Shown here piece after piece: positions 10,941 through 21,687 of a DNA stretch of 64,000 nt (the stretch's first letter is position 1; each line of letters starts with the position of its first letter). The notes below the pieces were generated by a model. It was not told where the DNA came from. It made no database searches and worked only from the letters and a program-made list of their open reading frames with translations. Location: positions 475,255-539,254 of the forward strand of contig VXBP01003389.1 of the NCBI GenBank assembly GCA_013400115.1, in the 5' to 3' direction. Origin of the DNA: Rhinopomastus cyanomelas (taxonomy: Eukaryota > Chordata > Aves > Bucerotiformes > Rhinopomastidae). The position numbers and the translations under genes were made by a program.

Positions 10941-12429
10941 GACCCAGACAGGGATCTGGTCGCTTTTGGTTCATGTTCACATGATTACACTGAACTGGGC
11001 TGCTTCTTGACCACGATTTCTTAGGCACAGCCATGGGACTTTTGTCTAAAAGTACAGCCTAACTGAACTGCTGAAGGAGTTGTTTGGCCATCCTTGGACC
11101 CCCATGGAGGACCTCTTGTTCATAAGTGGTGGCCCCATTTCTCCCAGTGTCAAGGCTTTCCACTGGGGAATACCCAGTGTTGGGAAAGTCCCAGACACAG
11201 GAGACCTGAGCTTGCAGCTATCAAAACAATCCTCTTAGGAGCAGTGTGAGGATAGGTTTTGCTATCACCTGTTCAGAAATGTCTCAAAACCCTCTGAACT
11301 CTGTTCTGACAGCCTAGAAGGGGCTAAAGAAGTTTGAAAACACCAAAGGCAGTGACTTTCCTCCCTGCTTGGCAGCTGAGAGATTCTCCCATAAGATTCA
11401 GCAGTCACATCCATCCTCACCATGTGGTTTTCAATCTCTGGGTAGCAACATACTTGGAAGAAGCCAAGTCAATCAACACCCATTTTTCACAGTGAGTCAA
11501 CTACTAGTGTCAAGTTCTGGTCTGAGTCCTGTGCCAGCAGGAGGCTCGTTGTCACCCAAAGTGGGGCTGTGCCATGGCAGCCTGCAGAATCCTGTGTTTC
11601 CTGGAGGTGGTCCTGAATTACAGATTCCCTGACAAGTCTGAGAGGTTGAAACCAAAGCTGTGTTGGATAGGGATTGTCTCCTCTTTGGGGGCTAATTCAC
11701 CTTCATTGTGGCTGTTTGCCACGCACCCTGTGCTCAGGCCAGCAGGAGACCTGAGCTATGAGGTGTCCCCAGTAGGGTTTTTGCTCATCCATTTGTGTTC
11801 GTGGAAGCTGCTTGCTGAGAGCCCTGAACATCTGGGAGGGAGCTCCCAGAGACCTCAGATTACTGGATGTTTCACCAAATGTTGTTCAGATCTTCCTCGT
11901 GGTGTTCTGGCAGCACGTTGAGGTGTCGCCTTTGCTCTGGTGTGCAAAAGCTCCAGCAGCTTGTCATGGTCTCTTTTAAACGTGGCTTCTAGGTGGCTGA
12001 ACTGCAGGGAGCCCAATCAGCTGGTGTTTATCAGTGATGCCCATGTGATGGGATGTGTTTACAGGAGTGGGGAGAGAGATACTGGAGTGGCAAAGCAGTG
12101 ACAGACAGCACTGACAGGGAGAGAAACCTCCCACTGAATACAACAAAAGTAATTATTTTAAAGGTCAGAGTTCTACATTTAGCTGCAAAACTGCAAACGA
12201 AGATCAAGGGTGTTTTTCAGTAGGTGACCCAGTTGGTTTGGGAGGTCACAGACAGAGAAAGATGTGTGTAAAGTGGAAAAGCCTACCTGGGCTCTCCTGT
12301 CCCCGTTGCCTGTGGAGGCTGTACGTATGGGGGTCGTGGCTGGCACATGTCTGTGTGTGTGGTGGTGGCAATCAGGAATGACAGAGGAGATGGTGACAAC
12401 CAGGAATGATCCACTGGGATGTTTCCAGA
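10941..12429. other. Unique sequence, nothing recognised
   Basis: About 1.5 kb without recognisable repeats. Several frames of up to 116 codons are open, but they overlap each other on both strands and show no known domain. Confidence 0.4.
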
Positions 12430-13112
12430 GAACCAGAGTGGCAGAGAGGGACCTGAGGGCTCTAATTGACAGGAAGATGAATATGAGCCAGCAGCATGCC
12501 CAGGTGGCCAAGACGGCCAATGGCATCCTGGCTTGTATTAGAAATTGTGTGGCCAGCAGGCGTAGGGAGGTTATTGTCAGTGCTGTACTCAGCACTGGTG
12601 ATGCCACACCTTGAGTATTGTGTCCAGTTTTGGGCACCTCAGCACAAGACAGATGTGGAGATGCTGGAGCAGGTCCAGAGTGGGGCAACTAGGCTGGTGA
12701 AGGGCCTGGAGGATAAACCTGATGAGGAAAGGCTGAAGGAGCTGGGGCTCTGCAGTTTGAAGAAGAGGAGGCTGAGAGGAGACCTCATCACTCTCTACAA
12801 CTACCTGAAAGGATGCTGTGGAGAGGTTGGTGCTGGTCTCCTCTCACAAGCAATTAGTGACAGAACAAGAGGGAAGGGGTTCAAGTCACAACAGGGGAGG
12901 TTTAGACTTGACATTAGGAAGAATTTTTTTCACAAAAAGGGTGGTCAGGCACTGGAATGGGCTTCCTAGGGAGGTGGCTGAGTCGCCATCCCAGGATGTG
13001 TTTTGAAGATGGTTTGGATGAAGTGTTGAGGGTTCTGGCTCACGGGTGAGGTAGGGTAGATGGTTGGACTGGATGATCCCAGGGGTCTTTCCCAACCAGA
13101 GTGACTCTGTGA
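12430..13112 (+). mobile_element. CR1 type C with readable ORF2 C-terminus
   Basis: Sense copy of about 0.68 kb. Translation of 12588-12969 gives the CR1 ORF2 C-terminal pattern in order: HLEYCVQFWAP, EERLKELGL, KRRLRGDLI and DIRKNFF. The frame is broken upstream (around 12570-12600) and again at about 12960. The 3' end is GGATGATCCCAGGGGTC then AGAGTGACTCTGTGA. It is an older, inactive copy of a different family from type B. Confidence 0.93.
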
Positions 13113-13720
13113 ACCCTCCTGGCTCCGCTGTGCGTGACCGCGGCAATGAAATGCCCTCAGCTTGCATTACGCTTCCAAACATAAAGGAAACCTCCATTTA
13201 TCTACGCCCGGAGAATCAGAGAGAAAACCAGCATCAAAGAGAACCTCCTACTGAAAGCATTTGATGTTCTAAAGGATAAAAACTGTCTGGCAGAGGCCTT
13301 AAAGGGGGAAAAGTCTGACAGGCATTCAAGTGCTACTGGCTCTCCAGCCTCGTAGCCTCCAGTTTAACCGCTCTGAGAGCAGGATGACAAAGCGCTGGGG
13401 CATTCGGAGCATAAATTGATGTTTTGTCTTTAGGGGTTTTTTTGTTGCACTAAGAATCTGCCCTGCAGCTCCTGGATTAATTAAATGCTGGCAGACTGCT
13501 TGACTAGGAGCGGGAGGATTGCTCCTGCCCTTTGTGCGCGTTGTGCGGAGCGGAGCACACGGTGCCCCCGGGAAACGAGCTTGTTCCATCAGGCAGAATC
13601 AATAAGGCAGAAATCTCTGTGAAGTTCTTCTGTTAGATTACAGACAGGCTGAAACCCTCTACCTGCTGATGGTGGCCGTTGCTTTTGGGTCCTGGATGCG
13701 TGTGTAGGGGAGCACTTCGG
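13113..13720. other. Unique sequence with CpG-rich part
   Basis: No gene recognised. 13505-13580 is a small CpG-rich patch (GTGCGCGTTGTGCGGAGCGG), possibly a conserved or regulatory segment. Confidence 0.35.
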
Positions 13721-13755
13721 TCACGGAATGGTTGAGGCTGGAACCACAGGAGTTG
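13721..13755 (-). mobile_element. Old CR1 tail, left part of a nested pair
   Basis: TCACGGAATGGTTGAGGCTGGAA is the tail of an older CR1. It is cut off by the younger copy at 13759 and appears to resume at 14302, with some target sequence missing. Confidence 0.6.
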
Positions 13756-13758
13756 TAA

Positions 13759-14301
13759 TCATAGAATCATTAGGAATTGGAAGGGACTTTGAAAGATCAT
13801 CCAGTCCAATCCCTCTGACACAGCAGGACCACCTAGACCAATCACACAGGAACACATCCAGGTGGGTTTTAAACATCTCCAGAGAAGGAGACTGCACAAC
13901 CCCACTGGGCAGCCCCTTCCAGGGCTCTGTCACCCTCACTGGGAAGAAGTTCCTTCTGATATTTAAATGGAACCTCCTCTGTTCCAGCTCACACTCATCA
14001 CCCCTTGTCCTACCACTAGATGCCACAGAGCAGAGCCTGGCTCCATCCTCCTAACACCCACCCTTCACATATTTATCAATATTAATGAAGTCACCCCTCA
14101 GTCTCCTTTTCTCCAAGCTCAAGAGACCCAGCTCCCTCAGCCTCTCCTCATAAGGGAGGTGCTCCACCTCCTTCATCATCTCTGTTGCTCTACACTGGTC
14201 TCCCTCCAGCAGCTCTGTGTCCTTCTTGAACTGAGTGGCCCAGAACTGGACACAATACTCCAGGTGTGGTCTCACTAGTGCAGGGCAGAGGGGAAGGAGA
14301 A
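13759..14301 (-). mobile_element. CR1 type B nested in older CR1
   Basis: Antisense copy of about 540 bp, from TCATAGAATCATTAGGAATTG to GTGCAGGGCAGAGGGGAAGG. It covers the 3' region and ORF2 C-terminus. The minus-strand translation shows HLEYCVQFWATQFKKDTELL and a downstream RRNFFPVRVTEPWKGLP block in another frame. Confidence 0.95.
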
Positions 14302-14400
14302 CCGCTAGACCAGGGCACTAAGGGACACATTCAGGCTGTCCTTAAGCACCTCCAGGGATGGAGACTCCACCACTGCCCTGGGCAGTACATTCCAGGGTCA
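14302..14400 (-). mobile_element. Old CR1, right part of the nested pair
   Basis: CTAGACCAGGGCACTAAGG through CCTCCAGGGATGGAGACTCC to GGGCAGTACATTCCAGGGTC matches an older CR1 3' region and abuts the young copy without a gap. Confidence 0.75.
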
Positions 14401-14454
14401 TTTTCCTGCTGATGAATTTGGGTTCTCTCCCCAGGTAGTTTTGTCTCAAGCTTC

Positions 14455-15306
14455 AGCAAAGCCAAGTGTGAGGTCTTGTTCCTGGATTGGGGCGACTCTC
14501 CCTAGTAACACAGACTAGGGGATGATGTGCTGGAGAGCAGCCCTGCAGAGAGGGATTTGGGATGTTGGTGGGTGAGAAGCTGAACGTGAGCAGACAGTGT
14601 GCTTGCAGCCCAGATTGCAAGTCTCATCCTGGGCTGCATCAGAAGAGGCATGGCCAGTAGATCAAGAGAAGTGATTCTGCCCCCTGCTCTGCCTTGGTGA
14701 GACCTCACCTAGAGCACTGCATCCAGTACTGGAGCCCCCAACACGAGAAGGGTGAGGACTTCTGGAGTGGGTTCGGAGGAGGACACAAGGACTATGGAAG
14801 AGCTGGAAACCCACCCTTATGAAGACAGGCTGAGAGAGTTGATTGTTCAGCCTGGAGAAGAGAAGGCTGTAGGGAGACCTTATAGGAGTCTTCTGGTACC
14901 TGAAAGGTCTACAGAAAAGCAGGTGAGGGACGGTTCACAGGGTGAGCAGCAACAGGATGAGGTGCAGTGTTTTTAAACTGGAGCAGAGGAGATTTAGGTT
15001 GGGTGTTAGAAAAAAGTTACTTACAGTGAGGTTGGTGAATCATAGACTCATTAGGGATTGGAAGGGACCTCAAAAGATCATCTAGTCCATCCCCCTGCCA
15101 CAGCAGGATCACCTAGACCAAGTGAAACACCACAACAGGTTGTCCTGAGTGGTGGTACAAGCCCTATCCCCAGAGGCTTGATGGTCAGGCTTGATGGGGC
15201 TCTGAGCAACCTGATCTAGTTGCAGACATCCCTGCTCACTGCAAAGAGTTTGGACTGGATGATCTTTGAGGGTCCCTTCCAGCCCAACAGAGTTTGTGGT
15301 TCTATC
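14455..15306 (+). mobile_element. Older CR1, about 0.85 kb including a nested young CR1
   Basis: Sense copy of the widespread avian type. Landmarks are GAGGTCTTGTTCCTGGATTGG, GCTTGCAGCCCAGATTGC, GAGACCTCACCTAGAGCACTGC, GAAGACAGGCTGAGAGAGTTG, GAGCAACCTGATCTAG and a tail ending in GTGGTTCTATC. It is interrupted at 15040-15121 by a young antisense CR1. Confidence 0.9.
15040..15121 (-). mobile_element. CR1 type B fragment nested in an older CR1
   Basis: An 82-bp antisense tail fragment, TCATAGACTCATTAGGGATTG to CACCTAGACCAA. A possible 5-bp target-site duplication GTGAA flanks it (15035-15039 and 15122-15126). The host reads GGTTGGTGAA then GTGAAACACC on the two sides. Confidence 0.92.
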
Positions 15307-16299
15307 CTAAGCTTCCTTGGCTGTAGTGCAGGTTGTTGCCCTCTTGCATGCCCCGTCTCCAGCGGGTCTGTGGTGCTGACGAGCTGCTAGAGCAGCAGAT
15401 CCATGGAGGTTTATTTTCTTAAGAGATGCAGCACGGGGAAAACTTGCAAGGAATTCGTGACCCTTGTTAGTGTCGCTCTCCCGGGAGATTAGAGTCTCCT
15501 GCTGGCTTTGGACAGCACTGGAACACCCAGGCCTGGAGGAGTGTCTGTGATAGATTTGAGTGGAAGTTGGGGTCTCTAAACACCTGATGGATGGGGCAGG
15601 GCAGAGCAGACCTAAGCTGCGGCTACCCAGCTGCACGTTTGGCATTAGAAGTGCAGCCAGGGACTGGGTGGCTTTGAGATGATGGGACAATCTCCACCTG
15701 AGACACTCACAGGAGCAGCCTGGATAAGGTCTGCCAGAAGGGTTTCCCCCCGATCGGCAGCCTGAGGAAAGAGTTAGGTCACTTCTGCTCCCTCCTGGGG
15801 TGGTTGGTTATCAGCACCGCAGGTCCTGTGTCATGTCAGGGTGCTGTGGCCCAAGGAAAGGCTCTTGGGGAGCGAGTTTTGTTGTGAGGGTCAGCGATGA
15901 ACACACTGCCCAGCACCCATAGCAACCTGCCTCGAGAATCTCTGCTTGGAAATCTTTGCGTCCTCTCTGGGCACTTTTTGAATGTCTTCCAGGAACGTTC
16001 TGCCCTTTCCCAGTCCTGACGACTAAATATACACATTGTTTGGGCTGCAGACCCCAGTCTATTTTTGTCTGTTTCCAGCATATTTTGGTTTGTCTACCCT
16101 GGATAGAACAGTTTGGTCTGTTCTTAAACCCAGGACCTTGGTGCCCCCTCTCCTGCTGTTGCTTTGCTTACAAGGACTTTATTATTCTGGGGTTCTTCTG
16201 GGTGGACAAGGACTGTGCTGGCTCTCATCTGGCTGGAGACAGGACTGGGAAAAAAAGTGAGCAGGGAGGAAGGGAAACCAGTATTCCATACACAAAGGA
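15307..16299. other. Unique sequence, nothing recognised
   Basis: No repeat family or convincing exon was seen in about 1 kb. Confidence 0.4.
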
Positions 16300-16400
16300 G
16301 AGCCTGGATGTGTTCCTGTGTGACTTGGTCTAGGTGGTCCTGTTCTGGGATTGGGCTAGATGATCTTTTGAGGTCCCTTCCAGTCCCTAATGATTCTATG
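16300..16400 (+). mobile_element. CR1 type B, short 3' end
   Basis: Sense fragment from GCCTGGATGTGTTCCTGTG to TAATGATTCTATG. It ends exactly where a type C copy begins. Confidence 0.93.
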
Positions 16401-16840
16401 TCCAGTTTTGGGCACCTCAGCACAAGGGAGATATCGAGATGCTGGAGCAAGTGTAGAGGAGGGCAATGAAGCTGGTGAAGAGCCTGGAGAATAAATCTAG
16501 GAGGAAGCTGAGACCTCATCAGTCTCTACAGCTACCTGAAAGGATGTTGTGGAGAGGTTGGTGCTGCTCTCACAGGGAATTGGTGACTGAACCAGAGGGA
16601 AGGGCTTCAAGCTTCAACAGGAGACACTAAACATCAGGAAGAAATTCTTCATGAAGAGAGTGGTCAGGCACTGGAATGGGCTGCCCAGGGTGGTGGTTGA
16701 GTCTCCATCCCTGGATGTGTTTAAAAGTCACTTAGATGTGGAGTTGGGGGATCTGGTTTGAGAGTTAACTTGAAGAGTAGGGCTGATGGTTGGACTCAGT
16801 GATCCTAGGAGCCTTTTCCAACATGAATTTCTGTGAATCA
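16401..16840 (+). mobile_element. CR1 type C, abutting the previous CR1
   Basis: Sense copy that starts mid-ORF2 at TCCAGTTTTGGGCACCTC, directly after the tail of the type B copy. It continues through CTACCTGAAAGGATG, CATCAGGAAGAAATTCTTC and GTGATCCTAGGAGCC, ending near TTTCTGTGAATC. Confidence 0.92.
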
Positions 16841-16859
16841 GAGTGATGAAGCACTTTGG

Positions 16860-16920
16860 ATCACGGAATCATTAAGGTTGGAAGAGATCGACAAGATTAT
16901 CAAGCCCAACTGTCAACTTT
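16860..16920 (-). mobile_element. Old CR1 tail fragment
   Basis: TCACGGAATCATTAAGGTTGGAAGAG with ATTATCAAGCCCAAC is a diverged antisense CR1 tail of about 60 bp. Confidence 0.65.
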
Positions 16921-17662
16921 TGCAGCCTCTGTCCTGCTTGTAAATGGTTAATTGATTTTTGGGGCAGAAAATCCTGTGTTAGAGCAATGAACTCCTGCTT
17001 CCTCTGGGATGAAATGGCCAAGGGGTTCCATGTGCAGGGTAGAGAAGAAGGGGCTGCTCACTTCCCCGACCTCCTGTGTGCAAACATTTAGCAGGGGTTT
17101 GTTTACTGGACTAGGTGCAGGGAACACGGGCTCCATGTTCACGCTGCCTGGATGGCCACGGCAAGACCTCGATCTGTATCGCTGCTGCTCTTATCTTTGG
17201 CTGCTACCCTGGCCTCTGGAGTGTTTCTTTCCAGATCTGGTGAAGGATTGAAGTGGGAGGGAGGAAAAAAAGGGTGGGGGAAGCAGGGCTTGAGGAAAAT
17301 ATTCTCAGCATGTGAGTAGTGAAGGGCTATGGTTTGATTAAGCTTATACAGCTCCACTTGACCTTCGTATGGAAAGTCACCCTTTAAATAATGATTCTGA
17401 GTCTCCAGGGTCAAATTCAGGCCTCTGTGATGCAAAACATTACGAATGAAATTAGTGTCCTGAGCTGATGGTATCTCACTGGGCAGCGAGACTGAGCCCA
17501 GAGCAGTGATGGGATGTCCCAGCCCTGCTTAGGGGTCCCAGCCCTGCCTAGGCATCTGGAATCTTGTTTGGGAAGGGGGTTTCGATGCAGGAAAAATGAG
17601 GTACTGAGGTATTAAGTCAAAGCTTAAATCCCATCGGTCCTGCCAGTAGCACTCACCAGAGC
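16921..17662. other. Unique sequence, nothing recognised
   Basis: No recognisable repeat or gene. 17490-17550 carries a short local duplication of CCCAGCCCTGC(T/C)TAGG. Confidence 0.4.
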
Positions 17663-17879
17663 ACATAGAACATTAGGGTTTGGAAAGGACCTCGAAAGAT
17701 CTTCCAGTCCAATCCCCCTGCCACAGCAGGATCACCTAGACCAAGTCACACAGGGCATGTCCAGGTGGATTTTAAATGTTTCCAGAGAAGGAGACTCCAC
17801 AATCCCCTGGACAGCCCCTTCCAGTGCTATTACCCTCACTGGGAAGTTGTTCCTTCTCATATTGATATGGAACCTCCTA
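17663..17879 (-). mobile_element. CR1 type B, 5'-truncated
   Basis: Antisense copy from CATAGAACATTAGGGTTTGG to CTTCTCATATTGATATGG, ending at AACCTCCTA. Confidence 0.94.
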
Positions 17880-18163
17880 GCTGTCTGGGCTTCTAGCTTT
17901 CCTCTAGCCATGGGCCATTACTTTTGATAGTGACTGAAATAAACAGCTCTCCCAACGATACTGGTGCTCCAGTAACAAGGGAAGAGAAACCCAACCCCCA
18001 GGTCGGTTCCTGTAGATATCACTGGGGTTGGGTGGTGCCGCAGAGATGTTGGCTGGAGTCTCCAGTATGAGGGCAGATGAAAGGGTTAAAGACAAAGCTG
18101 CTGCTTGTTCCTCCATGGCATTATCTATGTGATTGCTTTTCATCTCTTGTTTATTGTGGTTAG

Positions 18164-18251
18164 CGGAGCAGCTATAATGCAGAGTGCTCGACACAATAAA
18201 TCTTGTCGCTGCAACCGGCCAACTTTTCATCGGCGCCCAAGGAATTGCAAG
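18164..18251 (+). other. Candidate internal coding exon, unrecognised Cys/Arg-rich peptide
   Basis: A pyrimidine-rich tract (GATTGCTTTTCATCTCTTG) leads to an acceptor TTAG|C at 18163/18164, and a textbook donor AAG|GTAAGC closes the exon at 18251/18252. The 88-bp interval has only one open frame: one base completing a split codon, then 29 codons. It starts in phase 2 and ends in phase 0. The product ends KSCRC...RRPRNCK, with a CxC pair, a third Cys, and many Arg and His. That looks like part of a small secreted or cysteine-stabilised protein, but I do not recognise the family. The exon has six CpGs in otherwise CpG-poor DNA, which fits constraint. The open frame extends upstream into a hydrophobic stretch that mimics a signal peptide. 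I take that to be the splice acceptor tract. No partner exon is certain. The candidate first exon at 2370-2465 is phase-compatible. Confidence 0.35.
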
Positions 18252-20326
18252 GTAAGCACCCAGCATCCAAAGGCAGTCCATAGGTTTAATTATACAGAAA
18301 GTCTTTGCTTCCTCCAGACCTGCGTAGGTCTGGAAGGAAATTGTAGCCATGAAGGTTATATTGTGCTCTTGTTTTATTTGTGTTGTGTATGTTACTCTGT
18401 TTTAGTGTTTATGGGGACACGGGCAACGGCACTGCCTGCACGGGGTCTTCTGTGGCTCCCTATCAGCGCCGGGGAGCTGAGGGGGTGGGAATTTCTGACA
18501 GCTCTGACTATAAATCTGCACTCCTGCATTTTAAAGTCTTCTCTGGTGCTAGCTGGAGCTCAGGAAACCCCACTGGGTAGAAGGAGCCATCACTGGTTGT
18601 GCTTGTGTACAGAAAGGCAGTCCTGTAGCTGCAAAGGAAAGCTCCGTGTCTGAGGGGTGGCTCCAGTCTCCACACGGTGACAGACAGTAGAGTGGGAGCA
18701 CCAATGATCTCTGGGGCTTTCCTCTCCTGACTCAAACCCTGTGCAGACTGCAAGAGTGCAAGGGGTAGTAGGGAGGCTCTCACTGGTGTCCTCGGGAGAA
18801 GCCAACTTGGAGAACTTGAGGCTCAAAGCAGACTTTTGGGAGCTGGGTTGCTCTGCTTTGGGATAGCAAGGTCTGGTTCAACTATGGTTTCCTGAGGGCT
18901 GAGCCAAGTTGCTTGCCCCAGGCTCAGTGGCCCAGGAAGGACAGAAATAGGGCTGTTAGAAATGGGGAGATGGGTTCCTCATTGGCAATTAGTGATGGGG
19001 AACAAGCTGGAGTAGAACACTCAGTTCTCTATCTGCGGCTGCTGTGCAAACACCATGATGTGGTCTGTGGTTGGGAGAACCTGTTCTGGTCTTTCCAGCT
19101 CAGGAGAGGGCTGGGAAGCTCCTTGGTGGTAGGTGAGTTTTCCAGATGTGTCACTGGTGTTTCACTTGGACATGAGCGAGTGATGCTGTTGGGGGAACTC
19201 CCACACACCATGAGTCAGGAGGAGGTTGCCCAACATGCCCCTGGGGGATGTTGCTGGAACAGGTCTCTCCAGGAAGGAGCACCGAGCTGTCCTGCTAGCA
19301 AGAGGCAGAGCAGGAGACAGATCTGCCCCAAATTCTCCACGTGTTTCTCATCCAGAGTCCAGGGAAGGATTGAGAGATGTTTGCACCCATTTCACTGACT
19401 CACTGGTCACCCAATCCTTGCACTGTGGAAATGGGGTTCACAGCCCTGTGGAGAGAGCCAGCAAAGGCACTGCCACCTTATGTCATCCTTAGGCTGAAAG
19501 TGTGATTCAGGAGACACTTCACAAGGGTTTGTGCTGTCAGTGACACAGGGCACCTTAGGAATGCCACCAGGCAGGAGCATAGGGGTCACCACACCACCAG
19601 GCTCACAGGTTTTGGTTCTGCTCCCCGTTCTTCCCCATCACATTGCCCAGAGTCCCCAGGCTCTGCAAACTGCTGAGTTTGTCCAGCGCTTCAGTCCTCC
19701 ATCCCATCTCTGACAAGCAGGGGGACTTCCCTACTTGGCTTTGAAGAAGGACCTGGTCAGTGTAAGCTGCTCTGCTTGAGCAGTGAGAGAAGAGGAAACA
19801 CTAGACCAAAGTACCATTAGCATAAAGTAAACCCTGATGGGCTGGAGGAGGGACTAGGATTAGTGACAGATAAACATCCACAGCGAAAGGACTGGTTTTA
19901 ATTAGCACAAAAGCACTTCTTCCCACCAGATGCTGAGGTCTAGCTCCTGCCTTGGTGGCCACAGCCTCGTTGTCCGTGAGACCCTACCACCAAATCCCCA
20001 AGAACGGGAGGCAGTGGTAACTGGGATGCAGCAGTGACGATGCTGGCCGGGGGGATTACAGTTGAGAGTCTGGCAGCTGCAGCAGTGATAACACTTTGAG
20101 TAATTACGTCGAGTTCCATGTGCTGAAGTGACAGGATGGAGGAGGAGTGTGGCTCAGGTCACTGCCTGGACTGCAGTGTGAGCAAGGAAAGCCTTGGTGG
20201 GAATTCCTGCAGCCCAGCTGGCTAAATCCCTTGTTGTCCTTTAAGTCCAGGGAATTTGTCTGGGAAACCACACTAACACACTTGTAAGCAGCAGCACAGC
20301 CCCAGGAACGAGCTCTCCTGACCGAC
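18252..20326. other. Unique sequence
   Basis: About 2.1 kb without recognisable repeats. It would be intronic if the exon at 18164-18251 is real. I did not find a following exon with convincing splice sites. Confidence 0.4.
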
Positions 20327-20460
20327 GAGCTGCATAAGCAGCTTGTGTGGACTGGTGAAATGCTGGCCCATGATGTTCTGAATGNGTGAGCGGTAGGATC
20401 AGAGCTGCATAAGCAGCTTGTGTGGACTGGTGAAATGCTGGCCCATGATGTTCTAAATGA
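20327..20460. repeat. 59-bp direct repeat (75-bp period) around a single N
   Basis: Copy 1 (20327-20385) and copy 2 (20402-20460) both read GAGCTGCATAAGCAGCTTGT and onward to GATGTTCT. They differ at one called base. Copy 1 ends at a lone N (20385). A single N beside a near-identical repeat suggests unmerged contig ends or a local assembly error and not a biological tandem repeat. Confidence 0.85.
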
Positions 20461-20576
20461 GGAGGTCTCAAAAGCTGGTTTTTGTGCTGAGGTGAAACCT
20501 GGGGTACGAGGTGGTGCCAGCTACTCTGCACAGAATTCAAGGGCTTTCCAATTCAGTGCAGGTGTGTGATCCTGAA

Positions 20577-21104
20577 GGAAATTTCTCCTCCCTCTCCACT
20601 CTGCCCTGGTGAGACCACATCTGGAATCTTGTGTCCAGTTCTGGGCCCCTCAGTTCCAGAAGGATGCAGAACTGCTGGAGAGAGCCCAGCACAGAGCCAC
20701 CAAGGTGATGGAGTGGAGCATCTCCCTCGTGGAAAGGCTGAGGGAGCTGGGTCTCTTGAGCTTGGAGAAAAGGAGACTGAGGGGTGACCTTATTAATGTG
20801 TCAGGAGGATGGAGCCAGGCTCTGCTCAGCGGCATCTGATGATATCTGATGATGGACAAGAAGTAATGGGTGTGAGCTGGAACAGAGGAGGTTCCACATC
20901 AATGCGAGAAGGAGCTTCTTCCCAGTGAGGGTGACAGAGCACTGGAAGAGGCTGCCCGGGGGGGGGGTGTGAAGTCTCCTTCTCTGGAGATGTTTAAAAC
21001 CCACCTAGGTTTTAAAACCCACCTGAGCAACTTGATCTAGGTGGTCCTGCTGTGGTGGGGTGATTGATCTTTCCAGGTCCCTTCCAGTCCCTAATGTTCT
21101 GTGA
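20577..21104 (+). mobile_element. CR1 type B, about 0.53 kb
   Basis: Sense copy from the ORF2 C-terminus (CTCTGCCCTGGTGAGACCAC, giving RPHLESCVQFWAPQFQKD in translation) to TAATGTTCTGTGA. It carries a run of ten G (20958-20967) and an 18-bp-period duplication of TTTAAAACCCACCT (20993-21006 and 21011-21024). The frame is broken. Confidence 0.94.
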
Positions 21105-21370
21105 AAAGCCCCCTTTCCCAAATCTCTCCCAGGACTCTTCCATGCCCTCCTCCCTCTGCACCTCTACCCAGCTGGTGAGAAAAGCGGAGTATTGGTGGTG
21201 ACCTTCTCCCTGTCCTAGTTTTCAGCTGAGAAGGAAGAGTCTCTCCTCTGCAGCTGATACTGATCTTGGTAGTTTCTCTTGTGCAGGATCGATAGCACAG
21301 ATAGAGCAGATGCTGAGCTACACCCTGGCAGTGGCACAGATCTCCCCTCTTCACAAGCCTCCCCAGAAAG

Positions 21371-21687
21371 TTATAGGATCATCAGGATTAGAAAAGACTT
21401 TCACCATCATCCGGTCCAATCATCCACCCTACAACCCTTAACCATTAAACCATCTCTCGAAACACCCTGTCATGGGTAGGACTTTTTGAACCCCTCCAGG
21501 GTCTGTGCCTCCAGCCCCAACCTGGGCAGCCTGTTCCAAGTCCTCCCCACTCTTTCTGGGAAGAATTTTTCCTGAGATCCAGTGTGAACCTCCCCAGGTA
21601 CAACTTGACCCCATTTCCTCTTGTCCCATCCCTAGTCACTAGGGAGAAGAGACCAACACCCACCTCACTACAACCTCCCTTCAGTCC
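21371..21687 (-). mobile_element. CR1 type Y, about 0.32 kb
   Basis: Antisense older copy: TTATAGGATCATCAGGATTAG, CCGGTCCAATCATCC, AACCTGGGCAGCCTGTTCC, GAACCTCCCCAGGTAC and CACCTCACTACAACCTCCC. It is more diverged than the type B copies. Minus-strand translation gives a CR1-like LYLGRFTLDLRKN block. Confidence 0.88.

Noticed and set aside
12496..12969. 157-codon open frame
   Set aside because: Its translation is the CR1 ORF2 C-terminus with breaks. It is a retrotransposon fossil, not a host gene.
18105..18653. 182-codon open frame with an apparent signal peptide
   Set aside because: The hydrophobic start coincides with the pyrimidine tract of a splice acceptor, and the frame runs past a strong donor. 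I keep only the 88-bp exon inside it.
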